Notes: a model not told the origin generated them from the letters alone. A DNA stretch of 64,000 bases from Bradyrhizobium zhanjiangense (GCF_004114935.1 NZ_CP022221.1:7895001-7959000), one strand, 5' to 3'; shown: positions 31,738 through 40,091, numbered from the stretch's first letter. Numbers and translations: made by a program.

Positions 31738-34314
31738 ATGATTCGCATGACCGAGCCGAGCAAGATCACAGGCGTTCCCGATCACCAGCCCGCAGCCGGC
31801 GGCATCGCCGCGCGTGCGCGCGCCTCAGTGGGCCCGAAATATCTCTCCGGGCTCAATCCGGAGCAGCGCGAGGCGGTGGAGACGCTGGACGGTCCGGTCC
31901 TGGTGCTGGCCGGTGCCGGCACCGGCAAGACGCGTGTCCTGACCACGCGCATCGCCCACATCCTGAGCCAGGGTCGCGCCCGCCCCGCCGAGATCCTGTC
32001 GGTGACCTTCACCAACAAGGCCGCGCGCGAGATGAAGCAGCGGCTCGGCCAGATGCTCGGCCATGCCGTCGAGGGCATGCCGTGGCTCGGCACCTTCCAC
32101 TCCATCGGCGGCCGCATCCTGCGCGTCCATGCCGAACTGGCGCAGCTCAAGTCGAACTTCACCGTGCTCGATGTCGACGACCAGGTCCGGCTGCTCAAGC
32201 AGCTGCTGCAGGCCGAGAACATCGACGACAAGCGCTGGCCGGCACGCATGCTGGCCGGGCTGATCGACGGTTGGAAGAACCGCGGCCTGATGCCGTCGCA
32301 GGTGCCGTCGGGCGAGGCCGCGATGTTCGCCAACGGCAAGGGCGGCAAGCTCTATGCGAGCTACCAGGAGCGGCTGAAGATATTGAACGCCGCCGATTTC
32401 GGCGATCTGCTGCTGGAGAACATTCGCATCTTCCGCGAGCATCCGGACATCCTCAGGCAATACCAGCAGCGCTTCAAATTCATCCTGGTCGACGAGTACC
32501 AAGACACCAACGTCGCGCAATATCTGTGGCTGCGGCTGCTGTCGCAGGCGCCGTCGTCCACCTCTCCCCGCGTGCGGGGAGAGGTCGCATCGCGAAGCGA
32601 TGCGGGTGAGGGGGATTCTCCGAGCACCGCGCTCTTGGAGACAGCCCCTCACCCCAGCCCTCTCCCCGTGAAGGACGAGGAAAGGGAGCAGAAGGGCCCC
32701 ACCAAAAACATCTGCTGCGTCGGCGACGACGACCAGTCGATCTATGGCTGGCGCGGCGCCGAGGTCGACAACATCCTGCGCTTCGAGCACGATTTTCCGG
32801 GCGCCAAGGTGATCCGCCTCGAGCGCAATTACCGCTCGACCGGCCACATCCTCGCCGCCGCCTCGCATTTGATCGCACATAACGAAGGTCGGCTCGGCAA
32901 GACGCTGCGCACCGAGGACCAGGACGGCGAGAAGGTCACGGTGACGGGCTCGTGGGATTCCGAAGAGGAAGCGCGCGGCATTGGCGAGGAGATCGAGCAG
33001 CTCCAGCGCCAGGGCGAGAAGCTCGATGAGATCGCGATCCTGGTGCGCGCCTCCTACCAGATGCGCGAGTTCGAAGACCGCTTCGTCACGCTTGGCCTGC
33101 CCTATCGCGTCATCGGCGGCCCGCGCTTCTATGAGCGCGCCGAGATCCGCGACGCGCTCGCCTATCTGCGCGTCATCAACTCGCCGGCCGACGATCTCGC
33201 CTTCGAGCGCATCGTCAATACGCCCAAGCGCGGGCTTGGCGACGCCACCGTGCAGATGCTGCACGACCACGCGCGCAAGCGCCGCATCCCGCTGTTCGAA
33301 GCGGCACGCGCGGTGGTCGAGACCGACGAGCTGAAGCCGAAGGCGCGCGGCTCGCTTCGCGATCTCATCACGCAGTTCGACCGCTGGCGTGCCCAGCGCG
33401 AGGTCACCGCGCATACCGACCTCGCCCAGATCGTGCTCGACGAGAGCGGCTACACCGAGATGTGGCAGAAGGACCGTTCGGCCGACGCCGCGGGCCGGCT
33501 GGAGAACCTGAAAGAACTCGTGCGCTCGATGGAGGAGTTCGAGAACCTGCAGGGATTCCTCGAGCACATCTCGCTGGTGATGGACCGCGACGGCGGCGCT
33601 GAGGACGACGCGGTGTCGCTGATGACGCTGCATTCGGCCAAGGGACTCGAATTCGACAACGTGTTCTTGCCCGGCTGGGAGGAAGGCCTGTTCCCGAGCC
33701 AGCGCACGCTGGATGAGCAAGGCCGCGCCGGGCTGGAAGAAGAGCGCCGGCTCGGCCATGTCGGTCTCACGCGCGCCCGACGCCGCGCGAAAATCTATTT
33801 TGCGACCAACCGCCGGATCCATGGCACCTGGTCGACCACGATCCCGTCGCGCTTTCTCGACGAATTGCCGGCGGCCAATGTCGAGATCACGGAATCCAAG
33901 GGCGGCTCGGCCTGGGGCGGCACCGGCGGCTACGGCGCCTCCCGCTTCGACGACATGGAGGCGTTCGGCTCCAGCTATTCGACGCCGGGCTGGCAGCGCG
34001 CCCAGGCCAACCGCAACCGCGGCGGCCAAGGCGGCCGCGGCGGTTTCGAGGAAGAGGCCGCCTCGTTCTCCTCCGCATCGTCCTCACCCGATTTCGGCAG
34101 CTTCTCATCGCGCCGCCGCGGTCCCCTCACCATCGAGGGCGAGCTGGTCGCCAAATCGACCGGCACGACCTCGGAATTCTCGCTGGAAGACCGCGTCTTC
34201 CACCAGAAATTCGGCTACGGCCGCGTCACCAAGATCGACGGCAACAAGCTCACCATCGCCTTCGACAAGGCCGGCGAGAAGAAGGTCGTGGACAGCTTTG
34301 TGCAGCGGGCGTGA
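31738..34314 (+). CDS. uvrD: UvrD/PcrA-type superfamily 1 DNA helicase with in-frame repeat insertion
   Basis: An 858-residue 3'-5' DNA helicase for repair and replication restart. Motifs in order: Q motif LNPEQREAVETLDGPVLVLA, Walker A AGAGTGKTR (about 60), Ia TFTNKAAREMKQRL, II LVDEYQDTN (about 251), III GDDDQSIYGWRG (about 328), IV VIRLERNYRST, V TLHSAKGLEFDNVF, VI HVGLTRARRR. Between II and III, about residues 272-320 are alien to the family: this stretch is encoded by an interspersed repeat (32561-32670) that is read through without a stop. The C-terminus has the PcrA-type Tudor-like segment FHQKFGYGRVTKIDGNKLTIAF. Start ATG 31738; ATG 31747 is an alternative. The next gene starts 5 bases after the stop. 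Confidence 0.94.
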   Translation: MIRMTEPSKITGVPDHQPAAGGIAARARASVGPKYLSGLNPEQREAVETLDGPVLVLAGAGTGKTRVLTTRIAHILSQGRARPAEILSVTFTNKAAREMKQRLGQMLGHAVEGMPWLGTFHSIGGRILRVHAELAQLKSNFTVLDVDDQVRLLKQLLQAENIDDKRWPARMLAGLIDGWKNRGLMPSQVPSGEAAMFANGKGGKLYASYQERLKILNAADFGDLLLENIRIFREHPDILRQYQQRFKFILVDEYQDTNVAQYLWLRLLSQAPSSTSPRVRGEVASRSDAGEGDSPSTALLETAPHPSPLPVKDEEREQKGPTKNICCVGDDDQSIYGWRGAEVDNILRFEHDFPGAKVIRLERNYRSTGHILAAASHLIAHNEGRLGKTLRTEDQDGEKVTVTGSWDSEEEARGIGEEIEQLQRQGEKLDEIAILVRASYQMREFEDRFVTLGLPYRVIGGPRFYERAEIRDALAYLRVINSPADDLAFERIVNTPKRGLGDATVQMLHDHARKRRIPLFEAARAVVETDELKPKARGSLRDLITQFDRWRAQREVTAHTDLAQIVLDESGYTEMWQKDRSADAAGRLENLKELVRSMEEFENLQGFLEHISLVMDRDGGAEDDAVSLMTLHSAKGLEFDNVFLPGWEEGLFPSQRTLDEQGRAGLEEERRLGHVGLTRARRRAKIYFATNRRIHGTWSTTIPSRFLDELPAANVEITESKGGSAWGGTGGYGASRFDDMEAFGSSYSTPGWQRAQANRNRGGQGGRGGFEEEAASFSSASSSPDFGSFSSRRRGPLTIEGELVAKSTGTTSEFSLEDRVFHQKFGYGRVTKIDGNKLTIAFDKAGEKKVVDSFVQRA
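32561..32670. repeat. Interspersed palindromic repeat inside the uvrD reading frame
   Basis: CCTCTCCCCGC GT GCGGGGAGAGG (32561-32584) is a perfect hairpin, followed by GCATCGC GAA GCGATGC (32587-32603) and by GGTGAGGGGGATTCTCC ... CCCCTCACCCC ... CCCTCTCCCCG near the right end. The same words occur in intergenic copies at 61884-62022, 44459-44575 and 5708-5832. Here the element lies entirely within a gene and contributes roughly 40 codons. Confidence 0.88.
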
Positions 34315-34318
34315 GGCC

Positions 34319-34609
34319 ATGCCTCACTACATCGCCATCATCGAGGATGCCGGCCCGGACGATGCCGTCGGCGTCTGGTTTCCGGACCTGCCCGGCTGCA
34401 TCTCCGGCGGCGACGACGTCGACGAGGCCCTTGAGAATGCGCCCGAGGCGCTCGCTCTCTATGCGCAGGACCTGATCGAGGACGGCCGGCAGCTTCCCCC
34501 GCCGCGGACGCTGGCCGAGCTCGAAGCCGATCCGGAATTTGCCGACGATCTCAGGAACCACATGGTCGCCCAGATCGAATGGCCACCCCGCGCCGACGCC
34601 ACCGAGTGA
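34319..34609 (+). CDS. HicB-like antitoxin domain protein (orphan)
   Basis: A 96-residue HicB/UPF0150-like protein. The N-terminal partial RNase-H-like fold is visible as YIAIIEDAGPDDAVGVWFPDLPGCISGGDDVDEALENAPEALALY in order, ending LIEDGRQLPPPRTLAELE, which is the usual pattern of these proteins. In true toxin-antitoxin pairs a small HicA toxin gene lies next to it; none is seen within several hundred bases on either side, and the C-terminal DNA-binding domain of larger HicB proteins is missing. The start ATG 34319 lies 5 bases past the uvrD stop codon, so it is translated from the uvrD transcript. A role outside toxin-antitoxin biology is as likely as an antitoxin role. Confidence 0.85.
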   Translation: MPHYIAIIEDAGPDDAVGVWFPDLPGCISGGDDVDEALENAPEALALYAQDLIEDGRQLPPPRTLAELEADPEFADDLRNHMVAQIEWPPRADATE

Positions 34610-34689
34610 GGACTGTTCGCCGCACTGGCCGGACTCTCGACAGTTCTGGTCCGAACAGCTCTTGACCATCGCGAACTTCCCCGTATCAG

Positions 34690-35115
34690 ATGCAACCCAT
34701 GGTCCGGGGCTCCATCACACTGATCGTGCTTGTATTGGGGATGCCGTCGCTCGCGGCGGCGGAGACCATGAGCTTTGGCGATTCGATCGGAAAGCTGGCG
34801 GCAAGCTGCGGTGCGGAAATCGTCGCCAATTGCCGCGGCGTCAATCCGGATTCGACCCGGCTGAAGGAGTGCTTGTCGCGCAACCGCGACGTGCTGTCCC
34901 CGCAATGCCAGAGCGACTATCTCGGCGTCTTCGACGCCATCCAGAAGCGCGTCGCTGCGCGCGTCACGGTGGCGAACGCCTGCCAGCGCGAAATCGTCAA
35001 GGTCTGCGGCGGCTCGACCAAGGAGACCAGCAAATCGATCCCCTGCCTGGTCTCGACGCCCAAAGGCATCAGCAACAACTGCCTGAAGGCCGTCGACGAC
35101 GCGGGGTATCGCTGA
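34690..35115 (+). CDS. Secreted cysteine-rich repeat protein
   Basis: A 141-residue secreted protein. The signal peptide is VRGSITLIVLVLGMPSLAAA with likely cleavage before AETMSFGD. The mature part holds two units of the cysteine-rich repeat seen in eukaryotic Golgi glycoprotein 1: CGAEIVANCRGVNPDSTRLK then CLSRNRDVLSPQCQSDY, and CQREIVKVCGGST with CLVSTPKGISNNCLKAV. Eight cysteines suggest four disulfides in the periplasm. Function is unknown. The stop codon overlaps the start of the following OmpA-like gene (TGATG at 35113-35117), so the two are translationally coupled and probably act together at the cell envelope. ATG 34690 or ATG 34699 may be used; neither has a strong site. Confidence 0.8.
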   Translation: MQPMVRGSITLIVLVLGMPSLAAAETMSFGDSIGKLAASCGAEIVANCRGVNPDSTRLKECLSRNRDVLSPQCQSDYLGVFDAIQKRVAARVTVANACQREIVKVCGGSTKETSKSIPCLVSTPKGISNNCLKAVDDAGYR

Positions 35116-35783
35116 TGCGCGCGAAGGGGCTCTCCACCGCCGGACTAGGCATCGCGCTGGGCTTCGCCCTGCTCGCGGGCGCCGCCCGCGCGCAGACGGC
35201 GGCGCCGACCCGCGACGACATCGTCGGCAAGCTCAACCATTTCGAGGAAGCCGCCGAGGTCGACCTTCCCGCGCTGAAGCAGCAGGTGATGGAGCGCGCC
35301 AAGGCCAGGATCAAGAACGATCCCGGTCCGGTGAACCGGCCGCTGATCGCGCCTGACCTCGCCAAGCTGCCCGCCTTCAACGCACAGATCCAGTTCGACG
35401 CCGACACGCCGATCATCCAGCCGGCATCCTACCAGACCGTCGGCCGCATTGCGGATGCGCTGGTGCATTCCTCGCTGCTGCCCTACACCTTCCTGATCGT
35501 CGGCCATGTCGAGTCCAACTCGAAGACGCGCGAGGCCAATGCGATCCTGAGTCAGCGCCGGGCTGATGCGATCCGCGACGTGCTGGTGAACACCTTCAAG
35601 ATCTCGACCAAGCGGCTGCATCCGATCGGCCTCGGCGAGGAGCAGTTTCTCGACCGGGCCAAGCCGACCTCGGCCGTCAACGGCCAGTTGCAGATCCTGA
35701 CCTATGCCAAGCTGCCGGAGGAGCCTGCGCGTCCGGCTGCGGCACCTGCGCCTGCGGCGAAAAAGCCCGCCAAGAAACACTGA
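35115..35783 (+). CDS. OmpA-like C-terminal domain protein, secreted
   Basis: A 222-residue periplasmic or outer-membrane-associated protein. The signal peptide is GLGIALGFALLAGAARAQ, cut before TAAPTRDD. Residues about 95-205 form an OmpA-type peptidoglycan-binding domain: IQFDADTPIIQPASYQTVGRIADAL, then LIVGHVESNSKTREANAILSQRRADAIRDVL (GH-x-x-S and N-x-x-LS-x-x-RA pattern) and HPIGLGEEQFLD. The usual final NRRVE segment reads NGQLQI, a departure from consensus. The C-terminus is an Ala/Pro/Lys-rich tail. It overlaps the upstream cysteine-rich gene by one base. Peptidoglycan binding is expected from the family. Confidence 0.87.
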   Translation: MRAKGLSTAGLGIALGFALLAGAARAQTAAPTRDDIVGKLNHFEEAAEVDLPALKQQVMERAKARIKNDPGPVNRPLIAPDLAKLPAFNAQIQFDADTPIIQPASYQTVGRIADALVHSSLLPYTFLIVGHVESNSKTREANAILSQRRADAIRDVLVNTFKISTKRLHPIGLGEEQFLDRAKPTSAVNGQLQILTYAKLPEEPARPAAAPAPAAKKPAKKH

Positions 35784-35957
35784 GCGAACGCGGCTTCGCG
35801 CTGACGGAACCCTTTGAAGTTCTGGCCATTTTGTGATCTGTCTCACAGCGCAACAGCGCGGTCTCGCGCGACAATAGCGCCGGTTTGTGCACCGCCCTAT
35901 CAGGTGCTATAGCCTCTATTCGCCCCTTCCCCCGACCCCGTGCTGCATGAGACCGAA

Positions 35958-36476
35958 ATGGGTGGCTTTTTTCAGCGCCAACTTGCCGTCTACGTCGAGT
36001 ACCATCGCGATCCCCGGAACACGGCGATGCATGTGGTCGGCATCCTACTGCTGTTCACCGGCGCCGTCATGCCGTTGACACTGGTCAGGCTGCCGCTGTT
36101 CGGATTCGATGTCAGCCTCGCGGTAATCCTAGCGCTGCCGGTTCTGATTTACTGGCTGCTGCTCGATCTGGGGCTCGGGCTCGGCATTCTGGCCGTCTCC
36201 ATTGTGCTGTTTTCGATTGCGACCGCCATCGCGGCGCAAGTCGGCACGGTGGCGATGTGGGCGATTTTCGCCACGCTGGTCGTGCTCGGCCTCGCCGCGC
36301 AGACCATCGGCCACAAGGTTTTTGAGGGGCGCGAGGCCTCGTTGTTCACTTTTCCCTCGCATCTTTTGCTTGGACCGATGTTCGTGATGGCAAAATTATT
36401 CATTGCACTGGGCTTCCGTCGCGACCTTGCCGCGATTCTGGGGCCTCTTCCGACCAATTCCCTTTCGACTCGATAA
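35958..36476 (+). CDS. Mpo1-like / DUF962 membrane protein
   Basis: A 172-residue multi-helix membrane protein of the DUF962/YGL010w/Mpo1 family. The yeast member is an Fe2+-dependent dioxygenase acting on 2-hydroxy fatty acids. The histidine motifs are kept here: EYHRDPRNTAMHVVG (about residues 14-28, H-x-x-P-x-N-x-x-x-H) and AQTIGHKVFEGREASLF (about 114-130), and the end LLLGPMFVMAKLF is typical. ATG 35958 is taken as start; a GTG at 35940 would add six residues. It is followed 30 bases later by an epimerase gene and then a methyltransferase gene on the same strand; all three could modify membrane lipids. That grouping is inference. Confidence 0.85.
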   Translation: MGGFFQRQLAVYVEYHRDPRNTAMHVVGILLLFTGAVMPLTLVRLPLFGFDVSLAVILALPVLIYWLLLDLGLGLGILAVSIVLFSIATAIAAQVGTVAMWAIFATLVVLGLAAQTIGHKVFEGREASLFTFPSHLLLGPMFVMAKLFIALGFRRDLAAILGPLPTNSLSTR

Positions 36477-36506
36477 CTTCCAGAAGCGAAACAGCAAACC
36501 GTCTTC

Positions 36507-37538
36507 ATGGCTCTCGTACTGGTTACCGGTGGCAGCGGCTTCATCGGACATCATCTCGTAGAAGCGCTCCGCGCCCGTGGGCAGCGGGTGCGTGTTCTCG
36601 ATGTCCGCGCTCCGGCCGCGGCGAACGCGGACGTTGAATATGCCCATGGCTCGGTGCTGGACCGCGATGTGGTCGATGCCGCGCTGGCCGGCGTCGATCA
36701 GGTCTATCACCTCGCCGGCCTGCCCGGCATGTGGGCCGCCAACAAACAGGACTTTCACGAGGTCAATTGCCGCGGCACCGAGATCGTGCTCGCGGCCGCG
36801 ATGAAGCGCGGCGTGTCGCGCTTCCTGCATTGCTCGACCGAATCGATCCTGTTCCCCTATTCCGACCTCAACGGCGTTCCCGCCGAAGAGGCGCTGCAGC
36901 CGGCCAATGCGATGCCCGGTGCCTATACGCGCTCGAAGGCGCTCGCCGAGCATTGCGCCGCGAAGGCTGCCGCCGCTGGCTTTCCGCTCGTGATCGGCAC
37001 GCCGACCATGCCGATCGGCGCAGCCGACCACAATCTGACGCCGCCGACCGCGATGCTGTGGTACTTCCTCCAGAAGAAGGTGCAGCCGCATCTCAACTTC
37101 CTCGTCAACCTCGTCGATGTCCGCGACGTCGCCATGGGCCTCGTGCTGACCATGGAGCGTGGCCGCCTCGGCCACCGCTACATTCTCGGCGGCGACTGCG
37201 TCCCGCTCGGCAACATCCTGCGTATGATGTCGGCGATGAGCGGCCGGCGGCAGTTTCCGGTCGTCGTGCCCGGCAGGATCGCCGAGCTCTCCGCGATCAT
37301 GCTCGAATCCATCGCTGATCACATCACGCGCCGGCCGCCGAACGGCACCGCCGAGGGCGTGCGCATTGCACTCGCCGCGAGCGATCTCTCGATCGGCAAG
37401 GCCCGCACCGAGCTCGGCTATTCGCCGCGTCCGATCGAGCCCGTCCTGCGCGAAACCATCACCCACCTTCTCGCCCGCGGCGGCCTGCCCGCCTCCGGCG
37501 CCATCGAGCATCACGCGCTCTCCTCGCGCGCGAGCTGA
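36507..37538 (+). CDS. NAD-dependent epimerase/dehydratase (extended SDR)
   Basis: A 343-residue short-chain dehydrogenase-type enzyme. The Rossmann motif VLVTGGSGFIGHHLVEAL is at the N-terminus. The catalytic Ser/Thr and Y-x-x-x-K are at CSTESILFPY (about 108) and AYTRSKALAEH (about 143), and NxxGT-like residues VNCRGTEIVLAAA confirm the extended group (3-beta-HSD/sugar epimerase-like). The C-terminal SIGKARTELGYSPRPIEPVLRETI is the standard ending for this group, and a hopanoid-associated HpnA-like role is possible but not shown. It lies between the Mpo1-like gene and the methyltransferase gene in the same direction, with 30- and 27-base gaps, so it is probably the middle gene of a three-gene operon. 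Confidence 0.88.
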   Translation: MALVLVTGGSGFIGHHLVEALRARGQRVRVLDVRAPAAANADVEYAHGSVLDRDVVDAALAGVDQVYHLAGLPGMWAANKQDFHEVNCRGTEIVLAAAMKRGVSRFLHCSTESILFPYSDLNGVPAEEALQPANAMPGAYTRSKALAEHCAAKAAAAGFPLVIGTPTMPIGAADHNLTPPTAMLWYFLQKKVQPHLNFLVNLVDVRDVAMGLVLTMERGRLGHRYILGGDCVPLGNILRMMSAMSGRRQFPVVVPGRIAELSAIMLESIADHITRRPPNGTAEGVRIALAASDLSIGKARTELGYSPRPIEPVLRETITHLLARGGLPASGAIEHHALSSRAS

Positions 37539-37565
37539 GCGCTCCGCCCAACGCAAAGAACCTTC

Positions 37566-38192
37566 ATGTCCTTCGATTTCAGCAAGCTTCTCTCTATCGC
37601 CTGGGGTGGTTGGACCACGACCTGGCCGACGCAACTGCTCGCCCTGATCTGGCTCGCCTGGCTCGCCAGCTGGGTCGGCGCCTCGTTCTGGCAGGGCCGC
37701 ACCCAGAAGCAGGTGATGACGCTGGAGTCCGGCCGCTATCGGATCCCGATCCTGGTCGGCGGCATCCTGTTCACGCCGTGGACGGCCGAAGTGCTGAACG
37801 AGAAGCCGCTCTGGGTGTTCAGCAATACCGGCGTCTACATCACGGCCCTGATCGTGCTCGCCGGCATCTCCTTCACCTGGTGGGGACGGCTGCATCTCGG
37901 AAAATTCTGGTCCAACACCATCACTCACAAGGAAGACCATCGCGTCATCGACACGGGTCCCTATGGCATCGTGCGCCACCCGATCTACACCGGCCTGATC
38001 GCGGGCATGCTGGCGACCGGCATCGCGGTCGGCACGGTGACCGCGATGCTCGGTGCCATCCTGATCTCGCTCGGCATGTGGCAGAAGGGCCGGATGGAAG
38101 AAGTGTTCTTGTCCAAGGAACTCGGCGAGGACGCCTACGGCGCCTATTGCCGCCGCGTGCCGATGATCATCCCGTTCCTGTCGCCGCGGTGA
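37566..38192 (+). CDS. Isoprenylcysteine carboxyl methyltransferase (ICMT)-family membrane protein
   Basis: A 208-residue integral membrane methyltransferase-like protein. The family SAM-binding motif GPYGIVRHPIYTGLIAG is at about 138-154, followed by the acidic-hydrophobic segment MEEVFLSKELGEDAYGAYCRRVPMIIPF. The N-terminal half has four to five membrane helices, beginning with TQLLALIWLAWLASWVGASF. Bacterial homologues methylate lipids or small molecules rather than prenylated proteins. It is the last gene of a probable operon with the Mpo1-like and epimerase genes. A repeat element begins 23 bases after its stop codon. Confidence 0.88.
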   Translation: MSFDFSKLLSIAWGGWTTTWPTQLLALIWLAWLASWVGASFWQGRTQKQVMTLESGRYRIPILVGGILFTPWTAEVLNEKPLWVFSNTGVYITALIVLAGISFTWWGRLHLGKFWSNTITHKEDHRVIDTGPYGIVRHPIYTGLIAGMLATGIAVGTVTAMLGAILISLGMWQKGRMEEVFLSKELGEDAYGAYCRRVPMIIPFLSPR

Positions 38193-38214
38193 CGAAGGCC
38201 GCCACACTCTCCGA

Positions 38215-38343
38215 CGTCGTCCTGGCGAAAGCCAGGACCCATTAGCCCAGGGAGGAGTTTGGGGAGAGTCGCCGTCCGGTACTCCCACCGCGCCACAACC
38301 GATAGATTCCGCGGTATGGGTTCTGGCTTTCGCCAGGACGACG
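38215..38343. repeat. Palindromic interspersed repeat (CGTCGTCCTGGCGAAAGCCAGG family)
   Basis: CGTCGTCCTGGCGAAAGCCA (38215-38234) followed by GGACCCAT, and ATGGGTTCTGGCTTTCGCCA followed by GGACGACG at the right end (38343), are near-perfect inverted ends. A less ordered 80-base centre separates them. It lies between the methyltransferase gene and a short hypothetical gene. Confidence 0.8.
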
Positions 38344-38431
38344 CTGTGGAGGCAGTACGCCTCGCCGGGAACCGCCGCTCCCTGCCCCCGTTAGCCCTCG
38401 ACGCATGCAACCACCCGCAGAGCATCGAGCC

Positions 38432-38641
38432 ATGGCGGACGCCTACGATTATTTTCGCGAGCACGCGATTGCCGCCGTCCGCAAGGCGCGGGTGTTGCCG
38501 CCCGGGTGGCCGAAGCGGAAGCAGCGCACGGTGGCGCGGGTCTATCACCTCCTGTCCAAGGAGGCCGCGCTCAGACCGAACATCCGTCACCTCGATGATG
38601 TCCGCGCGACACGGCGGCTCGAGCGGCAAATCGGCCGCTGA
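38432..38641 (+). CDS. Small basic hypothetical protein
   Basis: A 69-residue soluble basic protein, possibly nucleic-acid-associated, of unknown function. It reads MADAYDYFREHAIAAVRKAR at the start; the middle has a strongly basic stretch PGWPKRKQRTVARVYHLLSKEA, and the end is rich in arginine (DDVRATRRLERQIGR). The frame can extend to ATG 38405, but the repeat element nearby makes the shorter form more likely. The proline-basic motif resembles nothing that I can name. Coding is supported by length, composition and third-position GC bias, not by homology that I can verify. Confidence 0.65.
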   Translation: MADAYDYFREHAIAAVRKARVLPPGWPKRKQRTVARVYHLLSKEAALRPNIRHLDDVRATRRLERQIGR

Positions 38642-38783
38642 TCTCCGCGCACAGCCCGTCGGTGCTCGTCCCATGCAAATTCGATCGGCTGCCATTCCAA
38701 GGGAATAGACCCCGGCGGCATGCCGCACAGGTTGACGTCTGTCCCGTCAACCAGTTGGATGCGCGCGCACACAGGGGCTTCTC

Positions 38784-40088
38784 ATGACGTTTTCAAGCAT
38801 CTTTGCGCAGTTCGTTGCGCTCCTCGGCGGCATCGCGCTGCAATGGCGGAAGCTGTCGGGCACCGAGCCCGCACCCGCCTGGGGAGAGACGCCTGCGATC
38901 CCCGAGGCGAAGCCGCAAGGCGCGATCCCGACGCTGAAGATGCCGACCGCGCGTGGCTGGAGCGAGGGCCAAAAGCCGACCGTCGCGCCCGGGCTCAAGG
39001 TCAATGCGTTCGCGACCGGGCTCGATCATCCGCGCTGGATCGAGGTGCTGCCCAATGGCGACGTGCTGATCGCGGAAGCGACGCAGATCGCAGGCCCCCC
39101 GCGCACCGTGTTTCACTATGCGATGCAGGCGACGATGCGGCGCGCCGCCGCGCTCGGCGTTTCCGCCAACCGCATCACGCTGTTGCGCGACAAGGACGGT
39201 GACGGCGTTGCGGAGGTTCGCGGTGCCTTCATGGAAAACCTCAGCCAGCCATTCGGCATGGCGCTGGTCGGCGACACCTTCTATGTCGGCAACACCGACG
39301 GCGTGATGGCGTTTCCTTACGTCGCCAATGCCGACCGCATCACCGCGCCGGGCAAGCGGCTCACGACGTTCAAGCCGGGCGGCCACTGGACCCGCAGCCT
39401 GCTCGCGAGCCCCGACGGCAAGAAGCTCTATGCCGGCGTCGGCTCCCTCAGCAACATCGCCGAGATGGGCATGGAGGTCGAGGAGGGCCGCGCCGCGGTC
39501 TACGAGCTCGACCTCGTCGCCGGCACGCATCGCATTTTTGGTGCTGGCCTGCGCAATCCGGTGGGACTCGCTTGGGAGCCAACGACGGGCGTGCTCTGGA
39601 CCGTCGTCAACGAGCGCGACGGCCTCGGCGACGAAACGCCGCCGGACTATCTCACCTCGGTGCGCGACGGCGGCTTCTACGGCTGGCCCTATTGCTACTG
39701 GGGCAAGACGGTGGACGACCGCGTGCCGCAGGATCCGGCGATGGTCACAAAGGCGCTTCAACCGGACTACGCACTCGGCGGCCACACCGCCTCGCTCGGC
39801 CTGTGCTGGATGCCCGCCGGCACGCTGCCCGGCTTCCCCGACGGCATGGTGATCGGCCAGCACGGCTCGTGGAATCGCAGCAAGCTGTCGGGCTACAAGC
39901 TGGTGTTCATTCCGTTCGAGAACGGCAAGCCGTCCGGCCTCAGTAGCGACATCCTGTCGGGCTTTCTGTCCCCCGACGAGAAGGAATCCTACGGCCGTCC
40001 GGTTGGCGTCGTGATTGGCCCCGACAAGAAGTCGCTGCTGATGGCCGACGACGTAGGCAACGTGATCTGGCGCGTGACGGGGGCCTAA
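38784..40088 (+). CDS. L-sorbosone dehydrogenase-family (PQQ-type beta-propeller) protein
   Basis: A 434-residue secreted or membrane-anchored sugar dehydrogenase-like protein. An N-terminal hydrophobic segment (SIFAQFVALLGGIALQW) may be a signal anchor. Beta-propeller blade motifs follow: LDHPRWIEVLPNGDVLIAEA, ITLLRDKDGDGVAEVR, QPFGMALVGDTFYVGNTDGV, GAGLRNPVGLAWEPTTGVLW, then DGGFYGWPYCYWGK, GSWNRSKLSGYKLVFIPF and GRPVGVVIGPDKKSLLMADDVGN. This order matches the PQQ-dependent soluble glucose/sorbosone dehydrogenase group. The physiological substrate is not known, and PQQ binding is inferred from the family. Start ATG 38784. It ends 3 bases before the convergent aspartate dehydrogenase gene. 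Confidence 0.88.
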   Translation: MTFSSIFAQFVALLGGIALQWRKLSGTEPAPAWGETPAIPEAKPQGAIPTLKMPTARGWSEGQKPTVAPGLKVNAFATGLDHPRWIEVLPNGDVLIAEATQIAGPPRTVFHYAMQATMRRAAALGVSANRITLLRDKDGDGVAEVRGAFMENLSQPFGMALVGDTFYVGNTDGVMAFPYVANADRITAPGKRLTTFKPGGHWTRSLLASPDGKKLYAGVGSLSNIAEMGMEVEEGRAAVYELDLVAGTHRIFGAGLRNPVGLAWEPTTGVLWTVVNERDGLGDETPPDYLTSVRDGGFYGWPYCYWGKTVDDRVPQDPAMVTKALQPDYALGGHTASLGLCWMPAGTLPGFPDGMVIGQHGSWNRSKLSGYKLVFIPFENGKPSGLSSDILSGFLSPDEKESYGRPVGVVIGPDKKSLLMADDVGNVIWRVTGA

Positions 40089-40091
40089 GCG

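Noticed and set aside
31825..34029. 734-codon open frame on the minus strand opposite uvrD
   Set aside because: Mirror frame of a helicase with all its motifs on the plus strand; no start signal and low-complexity product.
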